From assembly GCF_013410115.1 (NCBI RefSeq), contig NZ_JACCCV010000001.1, positions 558,001-622,000 on the forward strand: DNA of 64,000 nt, read 5' to 3'. The notes below the pieces were generated by a model, which saw only the letters and a list, made by a program, of their open reading frames with translations, was not told the origin of the DNA and searched no databases. Of the stretch, positions 17,999 through 26,091 are shown piece by piece; within the stretch, counting starts at the first letter, position 1; each line of letters starts with the position of its first letter. The translations under genes were made by a program, and so were the position numbers. Source of the stretch: Tunturiibacter gelidiferens (GTDB taxonomy: Bacteria; Acidobacteriota; Terriglobia; Terriglobales; Acidobacteriaceae).

Positions 17999-19687
17999 CT
18001 ATCTCGTTCCCTGGCTAGCCTTCCGCGCCGCTTCGAACTCATCCTTCGGCTTCCACTGAATGATCGTCGGCGCGCTCAAAGCCTCCCAGCCCAGCTCCAT
18101 GCCAAAGCGATCGAGTTTCGCGTTCCCGCTGAAGTCCCAGTCCTCATGAAAGTTGTCGCTGAAGTTGTGATAGTCATGTGCGGTGAAATCTTCATGCTGT
18201 TTATGTCCCCAGGCCGCATCATGCCCTTCATAAAGATTTCCCGTCTCAATCGAGAACGCCGGAATCCCCACCCGCGACAGACTGAAGTGATCCGACCGAT
18301 AGTAGCTCCCCGCCGAAGGCTTCGGGTCTGGCACAATCTCCAGATTGAACCTCTTCGCCGTAGCCTCGACCGTCGGGAAGAACGTAGTCCTCTGCGCTCC
18401 ATTCACATTCGTCTCCAGCGGCACACCGATCGGCAAAATCATGTCGTAATTAATATCCAGCGCAATCTGCCCCACAGGAATCGGCGGATGCTGCCCCAGA
18501 TACTCCGACCCCAGCAGCCCCTGCTCCTCCGCCGTCACCGAAGCGAAGATCAGCGAGTGCGGCAACTTCACGCCCGACTGCGCCCAAGCCCGCGCCATCT
18601 CCAGCAGCATCCCGCAGCCCGTGCCATTATCCGCCGCGCCGTTGTAGATATTGTCCCCAGCCATCCCCGGCACAAATCCCAGATGATCGTAGTGAGCCGT
18701 ATACATCACCGCCTGGTCTTTGCCGCCAGCATTCGCCCCAGGCAAAATCCCCACCACATTCGGCGACTGAAACGGCCGCACCGTGCTCTCCACATGCGCC
18801 TTCAGCTTCACCGGAAGCTCCACCGCCTTAAAGCCGCGCTTCCCCGCCGCAACGATCTCCGCATCCGCATCCAGCCCACTCGCCGCAAAGATCTTCTTTG
18901 CCACATCCAGCTGTATCCAGCTAGCCGCCTCCAGCTGCGGATTCTTATCGTCCCTCAAATAAGTCTTCTCACTCGTATTCGAGTTCTTCACCACATCCCA
19001 GCCGTAGCTCGCCAGGTCGGTGCGATGAATAATCAGCGCGCCCACCGCGCCCCTCCGCGCCGCCTCTTCAAACTTGTACGTCCAGCGCCCGTAGTAAGTC
19101 AGTGCATCGCCGCCAAAGAAGTTCGGATCCGTCGAAGGCGGATCTCCCACAATGCACAGAATCACCTTCCCCTTCACATCCACGCCCGCATAGTCATCCC
19201 ACTGAAACTCCGGAGCAATCGCGCCATAACCAACAAACACAATCGGCGCATCGATATCCACGCTCGGCGTCAGCATCCGATTGCTCACCGTATAGTCGTC
19301 CGCATACTTCAGGTCGATCGAGTAAAGATCAATCGAATTGCCCGCAGGCTTCGCAGGAATCAGCGACATCGTCGTCTTCTCAGGAATCGCCTTCATCCCA
19401 ACAAAGTTGATCTGCTGCAGATACGTTCCATTATCCCCGCCCGGCTTCAGCCCATACAGCGCGAACTGCGTCGCAATATACTTCGCTGCAATCTCGCTCC
19501 CCCGCAATCCCGGCCCGCGTCCCTCCAGCAGATCGTCCGAAAGGAAGCGCACCTGCGCGCGAATCTTTTCGCCGTCAATGGATGCCTCCGCTGCCTTCAC
19601 GGCAGGCGGAATCGACTGAGCAATCAGAGCTGTGGAGAGAGAAATAACGAAGGCTGCAACACGGACGGCCGAGCGAATCTGGATCAC
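17999..19687 (-). CDS. Secreted M28 family metallopeptidase
   Basis: A 562-residue aminopeptidase-type enzyme with a signal peptide (STALIAQ). A PA-like domain (about 150-270) precedes the catalytic M28 domain. Zinc-ligand motifs are visible in order: TAHYDHLG (His), NGAADNGTG (Asp), VTAEEQGLLG (catalytic Glu and ligand), LDINYDM (Asp) and RSDHFSLSRVGIP (His). The start is GTG at 19687, supported by AGGAG 7 bp upstream. It diverges from the alpha-galactosidase gene. Confidence 0.93.
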   Translation of the reverse strand: MIQIRSAVRVAAFVISLSTALIAQSIPPAVKAAEASIDGEKIRAQVRFLSDDLLEGRGPGLRGSEIAAKYIATQFALYGLKPGGDNGTYLQQINFVGMKAIPEKTTMSLIPAKPAGNSIDLYSIDLKYADDYTVSNRMLTPSVDIDAPIVFVGYGAIAPEFQWDDYAGVDVKGKVILCIVGDPPSTDPNFFGGDALTYYGRWTYKFEEAARRGAVGALIIHRTDLASYGWDVVKNSNTSEKTYLRDDKNPQLEAASWIQLDVAKKIFAASGLDADAEIVAAGKRGFKAVELPVKLKAHVESTVRPFQSPNVVGILPGANAGGKDQAVMYTAHYDHLGFVPGMAGDNIYNGAADNGTGCGMLLEMARAWAQSGVKLPHSLIFASVTAEEQGLLGSEYLGQHPPIPVGQIALDINYDMILPIGVPLETNVNGAQRTTFFPTVEATAKRFNLEIVPDPKPSAGSYYRSDHFSLSRVGIPAFSIETGNLYEGHDAAWGHKQHEDFTAHDYHNFSDNFHEDWDFSGNAKLDRFGMELGWEALSAPTIIQWKPKDEFEAARKASQGTR

Positions 19688-19843
19688 GTTCCTACTCCTG
19701 GCGTAAGTCTTCTAAGACTTCCTGTAAGACTTTACGGATGCGTCCAGTCTAATCGCAACTTAGCGCAGCCTTCGCCTCCATCGCAGAGTTCCGCTCCCGA
19801 CCGAACGGAGCACGCTGACTTTGATATGTTTATTCGCATGGTG

Positions 19844-21190
19844 ATGAAGCGTTTTAGCGTGGCTCTGGCACTTCTGCTCACAGTCTCCGCAACAGCACAG
19901 GACAAAGCGCTAGCTCCTACACCACCCATGGGATGGAACAGTTGGGACGCCTACGGCCCCACTGTGAACGAGGCCCAGTTTCGCGCCAACATGGTCGTTC
20001 TTGCAGCGCAGCTCAAGGAGTTCGGCTGGGAGTACGTCGTCATCGATGAAGGCTGGTATCTGCAGAACCCCGAAAACATGTCCATGCCGCAGGCTCTGCA
20101 CTACACCGTCAACCTCCGCGGCCAGTACGAGCCCGCTCCCAACCGCTTCCCCTCTTCCGCCACCGGCAGCGGCTTCAAACCACTCAGCGATGCCGTCCAC
20201 GACGACGGCCTCAGGTTCGGAATCCACATGCTCCGGGGCATCCCTAAAAAGACTGTCTTCGCCAACACCTACATCGGCGCCACGAAATATCGCGCCAGCA
20301 TGGCGGCTGACACCACCGACACCTGCTCCTGGAACCCGGACAACTTCGGCGTCAAAGCCAACCTCGCCGGACAAGCCTGGTACGACGCCTTGATGAAGCA
20401 GTACGCCTCCTGGGGCGTCGACTTCCTAAAGGTGGACTGCATCGCGCACCCCTACAAGAGTGCCGAGATTCGCATGATTCGCAAAGCCATTGAGCGATCT
20501 GGCCGCCCCATCGTGCTCAGCCTCTCGCCCGGGCCCACGCCAATCGAGCACGCCGGCGAAGTGGCAAAGAACGCGCAGATGTGGCGCATCTCGAGCGACG
20601 TCTGGGATCACTGGGATAAGGACCCCGACGCCACGTGGTCGCAGGGCGTAAAGGATCAGTTTTCTATCCTCGCGAAGTGGGCCGATCAGGCAAAGCCAGG
20701 AAGCTGGCCCGATGCGGATATGCTCCCCCTCGGCCAGCTCCGTCCCAACCCCGGCGAAGGCAAACCACGCAACTCAAGGCTCACTGAAGATGAGCAGCGT
20801 ACCATGATCACCCTCTGGGCCATCGCGCGAGCACCCCTCTTCGTTGGAGGCAATCTCACCGAGATGGACGATGCTCTCAAGTCGCTTCTCACCAATCAGG
20901 CCGTCATCGAGATGGACCACGACTCCACCGCCAGCGAAATGAATACAGAGGACGGTCCCCTCGTCACCTGGACCTCGCGCTCCATTCGCGGAGACAAGCA
21001 GTACCTCGCCATCTTCAACGTCAGCGACGCGCCCGTCCACGTCGCGAAGACCTTCGCCGAGTACGGCTACATCGACAAGGCCCAGTACAAGGTCCGCGAC
21101 CTCTGGCAGAGACAAGAGCTAGGCCTCCTCAACTCCTTCCAGGTCGATCTCCCTCCGCACGGCTCAGCCGTCTACTCCCTCCACGACTAA
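19844..21190 (+). CDS. Alpha-galactosidase, GH27 (first copy)
   Basis: A secreted GH27 enzyme that releases terminal alpha-galactose with retention. The signal peptide is about 1-19 (SATAQ). It is followed by PPMGWNSWDAYG, the nucleophile D198 in FLKVDCIAHP, and the putative acid/base D252 in WRISSDVWDHW. The C-terminal beta domain ends near 448. The same frame is open far upstream across the antisense M28 gene, so I place the start at ATG 19844 (MKRFSVALALLLTVSA). ATGs at 19826 and 19838 are alternatives; none has a clear ribosome binding site. It is quite divergent from the second GH27 protein in this window. Confidence 0.92.
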   Translation: MKRFSVALALLLTVSATAQDKALAPTPPMGWNSWDAYGPTVNEAQFRANMVVLAAQLKEFGWEYVVIDEGWYLQNPENMSMPQALHYTVNLRGQYEPAPNRFPSSATGSGFKPLSDAVHDDGLRFGIHMLRGIPKKTVFANTYIGATKYRASMAADTTDTCSWNPDNFGVKANLAGQAWYDALMKQYASWGVDFLKVDCIAHPYKSAEIRMIRKAIERSGRPIVLSLSPGPTPIEHAGEVAKNAQMWRISSDVWDHWDKDPDATWSQGVKDQFSILAKWADQAKPGSWPDADMLPLGQLRPNPGEGKPRNSRLTEDEQRTMITLWAIARAPLFVGGNLTEMDDALKSLLTNQAVIEMDHDSTASEMNTEDGPLVTWTSRSIRGDKQYLAIFNVSDAPVHVAKTFAEYGYIDKAQYKVRDLWQRQELGLLNSFQVDLPPHGSAVYSLHD

Positions 21191-21217
21191 CCTCATCATC
21201 TCGACCACCCCAAACAC

Positions 21218-21290
21218 TCGTCATCTCGACCGAAGCGACGGACAGCTTTAGCGTCCGTCGCGCAGTGGAGAGCCCCCCGCATTTGCTGTT
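21218..21290 (+). repeat. Repeat family D, copy D1
   Basis: Conserved flanks TCGTCATCTCGACCGAAGC and GCGCAGTGGAGAG ... CCCCCGCATTTGCTG surround a perfect stem (GACGGAC, loop about 21244-21252, GTCCGTC). The flanks recur inverted at 44113-44184 with a different stem sequence. Confidence 0.75.
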
Positions 21291-21337
21291 GTCCTCATCC
21301 CCGCGTCGCACCCAAAGCCCCGGACGGAACAGCCGGG

Positions 21338-21419
21338 TGCCGGGTGCCCCATCCATCGCGCACTTGCGATGGGTGGGAAGGTATAACTCATCCCAGCCGG
21401 CTCTTGCCGTTGTTTGTTT
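21338..21419 (+). repeat. Direct repeat family C, copy C1
   Basis: 82 bp, nearly identical to 21842-21925. It holds a near-perfect hairpin (CCCATCCATCGC / GCGATGGGTGGG, 11 of 12 pairs with one wobble) and ends in a shared TTGTTTGTTT stretch. It flanks the NTF2-like gene on its left. Confidence 0.88.
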
Positions 21420-21452
21420 TTGCAAGCCTATGAGAAGAGATAAAGGAGAAGC

Positions 21453-21830
21453 GTGAAAATGACTATAGAAGCGCAAATCTTAGACGCAGAAGATCGCCTT
21501 AGAATCGCTATGCTTTGTGCCGATGTTGTAGTCCTAAGCGAGCTGTTGGCCCCTGAACTGATCTTTACGAACCATCTTGGTCAGCTACAAGGAAGGGAGA
21601 GTGATCTAGCCGCCTATCGTTCCGGCGTGCTCAAAATCGAACAATTAGTCCCTTCAGAGCAACATATCTTGGTAGCTCATGAGGTAGGCATTGTCTCAGT
21701 GCGTGTTCAATTGACAGGTACATACAATGGGACTCCGGCCAACGGGTCCTTTCGCTTCACTCGTGTTTGGTCACTCTCCCCCGATAGATCGTGGCACGTT
21801 GTAGCCGCTCATTCTGGCTTAGTGGTCTGA
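21453..21830 (+). CDS. NTF2-like/SnoaL-like (DUF4440-type) protein, lower-GC and repeat-flanked
   Basis: A 125-residue single-domain protein of the NTF2-like cone fold (LADVVVLSELLAPELIF-like start, then GRESDLAAYRSG and RFTRVWSL ... WHVVAAHSGL). Such proteins range from scaffold or binding roles to ketosteroid-type isomerases, so no function is proposed. It starts at GTG 21453, with AAGGAG 4-5 bp upstream; ATG 21459 is an alternative. By eye its base composition is AT-richer than neighbours (line 21481-21540 is about 48% GC). It is bracketed by two direct 82-84 bp repeats about 500 bp apart, a context that suggests acquisition or duplication. Confidence 0.8.
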   Translation: MKMTIEAQILDAEDRLRIAMLCADVVVLSELLAPELIFTNHLGQLQGRESDLAAYRSGVLKIEQLVPSEQHILVAHEVGIVSVRVQLTGTYNGTPANGSFRFTRVWSLSPDRSWHVVAAHSGLVV

Positions 21831-21841
21831 TCCGCTGAAAC

Positions 21842-21925
21842 TGCCGGGTGCCCATCCATCGCGCACTTTGCGATGGGTGGGAAGGTATAAGTCATCCCAG
21901 CCCACACTCTCACCGTTGTTTGTTT
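21842..21925 (+). repeat. Direct repeat family C, copy C2
   Basis: 84-bp partner of 21338-21419 on the other side of the NTF2-like gene, differing by a few bases and small length changes. It carries the same hairpin. The left portion of the repeat overlaps the 3' end region just after the gene. Confidence 0.88.
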
Positions 21926-22056
21926 CCCTCTCCACCGGCACCCAAAAACGATAACGTTTGCGTCCGAAACAGTCTTCGCTGCACCATCGCCGCTCAAGCG
22001 GAACCTCTCAAAAGCAAGTCCAAGGTCGATCTCACTCACACGATTCTCTTCACGAT

Positions 22057-22455
22057 CTAACAGATCGCCAAACCCGCCAGCGTAATCACGATCAGCGCAA
22101 GCGGCACATAGTAAGGCGAGCCCACGCGAAACATCCCAAATGCATTCGCTCCCTCCGACGGCAGCACCAGCAGGAATATCAGCAACTTCAAGAGCGCTCT
22201 ATCTGCCGCTCCCAATCTGCTGGCAAGCACCACCACACTCACGCCGATCCCAACCAGCGCTCCACCCAATGCACGCAGCAGCTCCCGAACCAATTTTGAG
22301 CTACGAGGATCTCCTGCGCACACAACCGCCAGATTCGCAGGCAAGCGAGGAACAACGACGTCGTACAAACCGCCAAGAGCAATCAGGCTCCCGGCTCCTT
22401 CCAGAACGGCTTGTCCGATCGTTAGCATAGCTGCGAAACCTCTCGGACCGAACAT
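22057..22455 (-). CDS. Small hydrophobic membrane protein, unknown
   Basis: 132 residues with four hydrophobic stretches (about 10-32, 60-80, 88-100 and 110-131) and no signal peptide cleavage site. No family is recognised. It is divergent from ruvB by 68 bp. An alternative in-frame start is the ATG ten codons in. Confidence 0.65.
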   Translation of the reverse strand: MFGPRGFAAMLTIGQAVLEGAGSLIALGGLYDVVVPRLPANLAVVCAGDPRSSKLVRELLRALGGALVGIGVSVVVLASRLGAADRALLKLLIFLLVLPSEGANAFGMFRVGSPYYVPLALIVITLAGLAIC

Positions 22456-22523
22456 CCCAAAAGCATATCCAGGGGCTCCCAGTTGCTTCCGGCCGCCCTT
22501 CGCCTTAGTATCGCCCTCAGGGC

Positions 22524-23573
22524 ATGGCGAAGATAGACCTCAATCAAGCAAGATCCACCGAAGCGGAACGTCTGGTCTCTGCCGGCAAAGCCGACGACGA
22601 TGACGCCTTCGAGCTCAAGCTGCGCCCAACCCGCCTCGCCGAGTTCATCGGTCAGGAAAAGGCCAAAGAACAGCTCGCCATCGCACTCGAAGCGGCAAAG
22701 TCACGCGGCGAAGCCCTCGACCACGTCCTCCTCTTCGGCCCTCCCGGCCTCGGCAAGACCACGCTGGCGACCATCATCGCGAACGAGCTGGGCGTCGGCT
22801 ACCAGCAGACCTCCGGGCCCGCGCTGCAGATTCAAGGCGACCTCACCGCCATCCTCACCAACCTGCGCGAGAAGCAGGTCCTCTTCCTCGACGAGATCCA
22901 CCGCCTCCAGCCCGTCCTCGAAGAAAAGCTCTACACCGCCCTCGAAGACTACAAACTCGACATCATCATTGGCCAGGGCCCGGCCGCTCGCACCCACGTG
23001 ATGGAAATCCGGCCCTTCACCTTCGTCGCCGCCACCACGCGCCCCGGCCTGCTCTCCTCGCCGCTGCGCAGCCGCTTTGGCATCCTTCTCCGCCTCGAGT
23101 TCTACACCGACGATCAGCTCCGCTTCGTAGTCGAGCGCTCCGCGGAGGTCCTCGGCGTTCCCATCGACCAGGACGGCGCCGCCGAGATTGCGATGCGTTC
23201 CCGAGGCACCCCGCGTATCGCCAACCGACTCCTACGCCGCGTCCGCGACTACGCCCAAGTACGAGCTAAGGGCATCATCGACCGGCCCACAGCGCAGGCC
23301 GCCTTGTCCCTGCTCGAGGTAGACGCCCACGGCTTCGACGAACTCGACCGCCGCCTCCTCCGCACCATCATCGAGAAGTACGATGGCGGCCCCGTAGGCC
23401 TCAACACGCTAGCCGCAGCGTTAGCCGAGGAGCAGGACGCCCTTGAAGAGGTCTACGAGCCCTTCCTCATCCAAATTGGCTTCCTGGACCGCACCCCCCG
23501 CGGTCGGGTAGCGACGCGCCTGGCCTACGAGCACCTCGGCATAGAGATGCCCCGCAAACTAAGCCTCTTCTAG
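22524..23573 (+). CDS. ruvB: Holliday junction branch migration ATPase RuvB
   Basis: RuvB is the ring ATPase of the RuvABC complex that moves Holliday junctions in recombinational repair. The 349-residue protein shows Walker A GPPGLGKT (72-79), Walker [11 protein letters not shown] (119-128), [17 protein letters not shown] with the arginine finger region, and a C-terminal winged-helix domain ([20 protein letters not shown]). ruvA and ruvC are not nearby. The ruvX gene 2 kb downstream is on the other strand. A repeat-rich convergent region follows. Confidence 0.97.
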   Translation: MAKIDLNQARSTEAERLVSAGKADDDDAFELKLRPTRLAEFIGQEKAKEQLAIALEAAKSRGEALDHVLLFGPPGLGKTTLATIIANELGVGYQQTSGPALQIQGDLTAILTNLREKQVLFLDEIHRLQPVLEEKLYTALEDYKLDIIIGQGPAARTHVMEIRPFTFVAATTRPGLLSSPLRSRFGILLRLEFYTDDQLRFVVERSAEVLGVPIDQDGAAEIAMRSRGTPRIANRLLRRVRDYAQVRAKGIIDRPTAQAALSLLEVDAHGFDELDRRLLRTIIEKYDGGPVGLNTLAAALAEEQDALEEVYEPFLIQIGFLDRTPRGRVATRLAYEHLGIEMPRKLSLF

Positions 23574-23575
23574 AC

Positions 23576-23672
23576 CCGACCAACGGGAGGACCCAGGCGC
23601 TCCACTCACCAAGACCGGTACACGAGTCACGAAGTGACCGCTCTCCGCGCAGGAGGCCCGTCCGGGCAGGAC
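23576..23672 (+). repeat. Hairpin repeat family B, copy B2
   Basis: Immediately after ruvB: CCGACCAACGGGAGGACC, spacer, GACCGGTACACGAGTCACGA then AGTGACCGC, and GGCCCGTCCGGGCAGGAC. GTCACGAAGTGAC is palindromic. It lies between converging genes. Confidence 0.87.
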
Positions 23673-23698
23673 ACATCTTCTGGAGCCGTCTGTTGCCC

Positions 23699-23890
23699 AA
23701 AAAATAAAGTTGAAAAACGTGGCGTATTTTTCGTCGCAAAAATTTGTGGTGTTTCCAGCCACACATTCACCACGATCTACACCACGTTTACCATGCCAAA
23801 ACACCACGTTACGCAACCACAATTTGCGAAAAACCCCTGCAAAACACCACAACCACCGCGCCAGAAAAAAACCCTGCAACAGAACACCAA
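23699..23890 (-). repeat. GT-rich phased element, copy A2
   Basis: Between the B2 repeat and the GDPD stop. Minus-strand reading is GT-rich with two AACGTGG boxes 22 bp apart (+ strand GTT ends at 23788 and 23810), CCA-type steps at 23770, 23782, 23791 and 23804, and the closing box AAAAATACGCCA followed by TTTTTC. Order matches copy A1: TTTTTTTC, GGTGTTTTGCAGGGG, boxes, TGTGGCTGGAA, end box. The strand-composition switch of the window falls here. Confidence 0.75.
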
Positions 23891-23891
23891 A

Positions 23892-25058
23892 TTATTGCCG
23901 CAAAGCAGCCGGGACGAACTCCGAACTCAGCATCTTTGGCGATTCGGTCAGGTAGTAGGTGGGGATCTTCGGAAACTGCTCCTCGACCAGAATCAGCGTG
24001 CGAAAATCAAAGCTCTGCACCTCCGCCCTCGACTCCATGTGGTTACGCACAATCGTCCCGCACAGCGTATTGACAAAGGTTTGCGGGTCTACTGTGTGAT
24101 TGCTGGCCGGTTCGGCATGGGAGTTGGCCAATAGCGGGTTCGGCCCAACGGGATCATTGGGCAGAGGCAGGATCTTCGTCTCAAGGTTGAAACGAACTCT
24201 CTCCGCGTTAGCCGCGCGCGCAGCCGCGTCCGGATGCGACTTGCCCGCTCCGCTGCGATAGTAGGCGGCGTAGAAGCGTGTAAACCGGAAGAGTTGCTCG
24301 GCGTGTGTTGGGACATAGGGGCTGATGAGATGCTCCTGTGCCGCGAAGGCTACAGCGACGGGCGAGAGCGCGAGATCGTTCTTCTGGTCGGGGAACTGCG
24401 GATGCAGCTTGTCGCAGATGAACGTGCTCTGCGCCTCGGCAAGCGAGATATCGCGAGTGTAGACGCGGTTTTCGAGGGTGTAAGGAGTACCGTCCACCCG
24501 ACGGCACGACTCCGGGCTGAGGAACTGATCGTGCCAGATGAGCGAGACGTGATCCGTCGTAACGCCAGTGTCGGTCTCGAGCGTTGTACTCAGATGATCA
24601 AGGCCGTCCTCAAAAGAGGGGAGCGTGTTTTCAGGGCGCAGGCCGCGGCCTCCACGATGGGCCGACACGTCGAAGCTTTTGAAGTAAGCGGCTTCGTCGG
24701 GGTGAGCTGCGGCCTCCTCCTTCACGACTTGTTGAAGAAGGTCGGGTCGGTCGGAGATGATGCCGTCGACGCGGAGGTCGATGAGAGAGCGCATCTTGGC
24801 AGGGTCGTTGGTGGTCCAGGGGATGACCTTGAAGCCGGCTTTGTGGAGTTGGGCGACGTCGACGGAGGGGTTTGGGCCGATGAGGGTAGCGTCGACGGAC
24901 GAGAGGACGGGCGTCTGCGCGCCGTGGGCCTTCGCGTGGGCATTGGCAGCGGTCATGAGGGCGAGGAAGGGATTTTGCATGGGAGCCTGCTGGGCGGTGA
25001 GGGTTCCGGTGGTGAGGAGGGCCGTGATCAGGATTCGTGTTCGGATGGAAGCTAACAT
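23892..25058 (-). CDS. Secreted glycerophosphodiester phosphodiesterase-like protein, apparently circularly permuted
   Basis: A signal peptide (about 1-22) is followed by what is normally the C-terminal end of a GDPD barrel: AGFKVIPWTTNDPAKMRSLI (about 74-93) and VDGIISDRPDLLQ (97-109). The usual N-terminal half comes next: AHRGGRGLRPENT (133-145), LETDTGVTTDHVSLIWHDQ, then the catalytic His/Glu region. The protein ends with SFDFRTLILVEEQFPKIP (349-366), which in ordinary GDPDs precedes the WTxND segment. All parts of one barrel are present once, in rotated order. GDPDs hydrolyse glycerophosphodiesters to glycerol-3-phosphate; here the location is extracytoplasmic. Catalytic motifs are intact, so activity is plausible. 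A fusion of fragments is an alternative. Confidence 0.78.
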   Translation of the reverse strand: MLASIRTRILITALLTTGTLTAQQAPMQNPFLALMTAANAHAKAHGAQTPVLSSVDATLIGPNPSVDVAQLHKAGFKVIPWTTNDPAKMRSLIDLRVDGIISDRPDLLQQVVKEEAAAHPDEAAYFKSFDVSAHRGGRGLRPENTLPSFEDGLDHLSTTLETDTGVTTDHVSLIWHDQFLSPESCRRVDGTPYTLENRVYTRDISLAEAQSTFICDKLHPQFPDQKNDLALSPVAVAFAAQEHLISPYVPTHAEQLFRFTRFYAAYYRSGAGKSHPDAAARAANAERVRFNLETKILPLPNDPVGPNPLLANSHAEPASNHTVDPQTFVNTLCGTIVRNHMESRAEVQSFDFRTLILVEEQFPKIPTYYLTESPKMLSSEFVPAALRQ

Positions 25059-25116
25059 AACCGATGATGATAGCGGGTTGAGGTTGCTCCGGTGTGAATG
25101 CGAATGGGTTGGAGAA

Positions 25117-25518
25117 TCACGGTTCGTGGTCCCACGACGACCAGCTTATGAGATGGATGGTCCATGGGCCGGACCGAGTTCGTAGTATCCACAGGTGGCT
25201 GCCGAGGAGTTGTCGCGGAGTGGAGTCTTCTGCGGAGGAGAGGGTGGTTTTGTAGTTCGCGGTCAGGTAAGAGATGTCGCTGGAACCTCGAATGCGACGA
25301 TCGGTGATCTCGATGGAGTGGATTTTTGTGGTTCCGGTCGCTATCTTCGCTGCGACTGCGGCGCGTCCGAGCACGGGCTCGGCGTCAGGCGGCCACAGTT
25401 CGATGTCGTCGGCGCACAATGCGATCAATTTGTGAGCTTCTCCGGCGACTTCGTGAGCGATCCAGTCTGAATGGATCCGCACGATCTCTTGAATGGCGTC
25501 GCTTGTGAGTTCGCCCAT
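25117..25518 (-). CDS. NTF2-like (SnoaL/DUF4440) protein
   Basis: 133 residues with the cone-fold pattern: an N-terminal helix (VRIHSDWIAHEVAGEAHKLI), LCADDIELWPPDAEPVLGRA and a strand-rich C-terminus (GSHLWILRTRSGPWTIHLIS). It is unlike the repeat-flanked NTF2-like protein at 21453 except in fold. Function unknown. Confidence 0.85.
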   Translation of the reverse strand: MGELTSDAIQEIVRIHSDWIAHEVAGEAHKLIALCADDIELWPPDAEPVLGRAAVAAKIATGTTKIHSIEITDRRIRGSSDISYLTANYKTTLSSAEDSTPRQLLGSHLWILRTRSGPWTIHLISWSSWDHEP

Positions 25519-25563
25519 ATACCGAACAAGGGATAGCAGATGCAGCTCTAACCGTGCAAGGCG

Positions 25564-26049
25564 TTACTTGCCTTCGCCACGATCTTCATCGCTCATGTCG
25601 CTCTGTTGCAGCGCTGCCTTTGCTGCGGCCTGTGCTGTGGCCTCCATCCAACCTTGCAGGATGACGACTGCGGCGACCTGATCGATGACGTACTTGCGCT
25701 CGCGGCGGCCGTGCCCTGCTTCGTTGAGGATCTCGTGTGCTGCGACCGAGCTGAGGCGTTCATCCCAGAGCTGCACGGGAAGGCCAGAGCGCTTATGCAA
25801 TTCGTCGGCGAACTCATGCACCTTCGCGGCCCAGGGGCTTACGTCGCCTGACATGTGCAGCGGATTGCCCACCACGATTTTGACTACTTCATGCTTTCGA
25901 ATTAGGCGTAGCAGGCTGCGCAGATCCTCGCCCCTGGTCTTGCGCCACAGTGTTAGTAGGGGTTGCGCGGTGTAACCGAGTGGGTCGGATAGGGCCACGC
26001 CCACACGAATCTTTCCCACGTCCAACGCCATCACGCGGCCGGTCTTCAT
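25564..26049 (-). CDS. ruvX: RuvX/YqgF family putative Holliday junction resolvase
   Basis: A 161-residue RNase H-fold protein: MALDVGKIRVGVALSDPLG (catalytic Asp10), VVGNPLHMSGDVSP, LWDERLSSVAAHEIL and a C-terminal IDQVAAVVILQGW. Members process Holliday junctions or 16S rRNA 5' ends. It has about 20 extra C-terminal residues of charged and Ala-rich composition. Confidence 0.94.
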   Translation of the reverse strand: MKTGRVMALDVGKIRVGVALSDPLGYTAQPLLTLWRKTRGEDLRSLLRLIRKHEVVKIVVGNPLHMSGDVSPWAAKVHEFADELHKRSGLPVQLWDERLSSVAAHEILNEAGHGRRERKYVIDQVAAVVILQGWMEATAQAAAKAALQQSDMSDEDRGEGK

Positions 26050-26091
26050 CCCCTCAGTCTACCGCTGCCTCTCGCCGCAAGACTGTGCGGT

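Noticed and set aside
17693..21190. A 1165-residue open frame on the + strand
   Set aside because: Only its last 448 codons are a real gene (GH27). The upstream part is antisense to osmC and the M28 peptidase gene and reads as Arg/Pro/His-rich nonsense, typical of a shadow frame in high-GC DNA.
23574..23891. Possible oriC at the skew switch
   Set aside because: No DnaA box (TTATCCACA or close form) is seen and no dnaA/dnaN/gyrB genes are near. The skew switch is kept as a finding, but an origin is not called.
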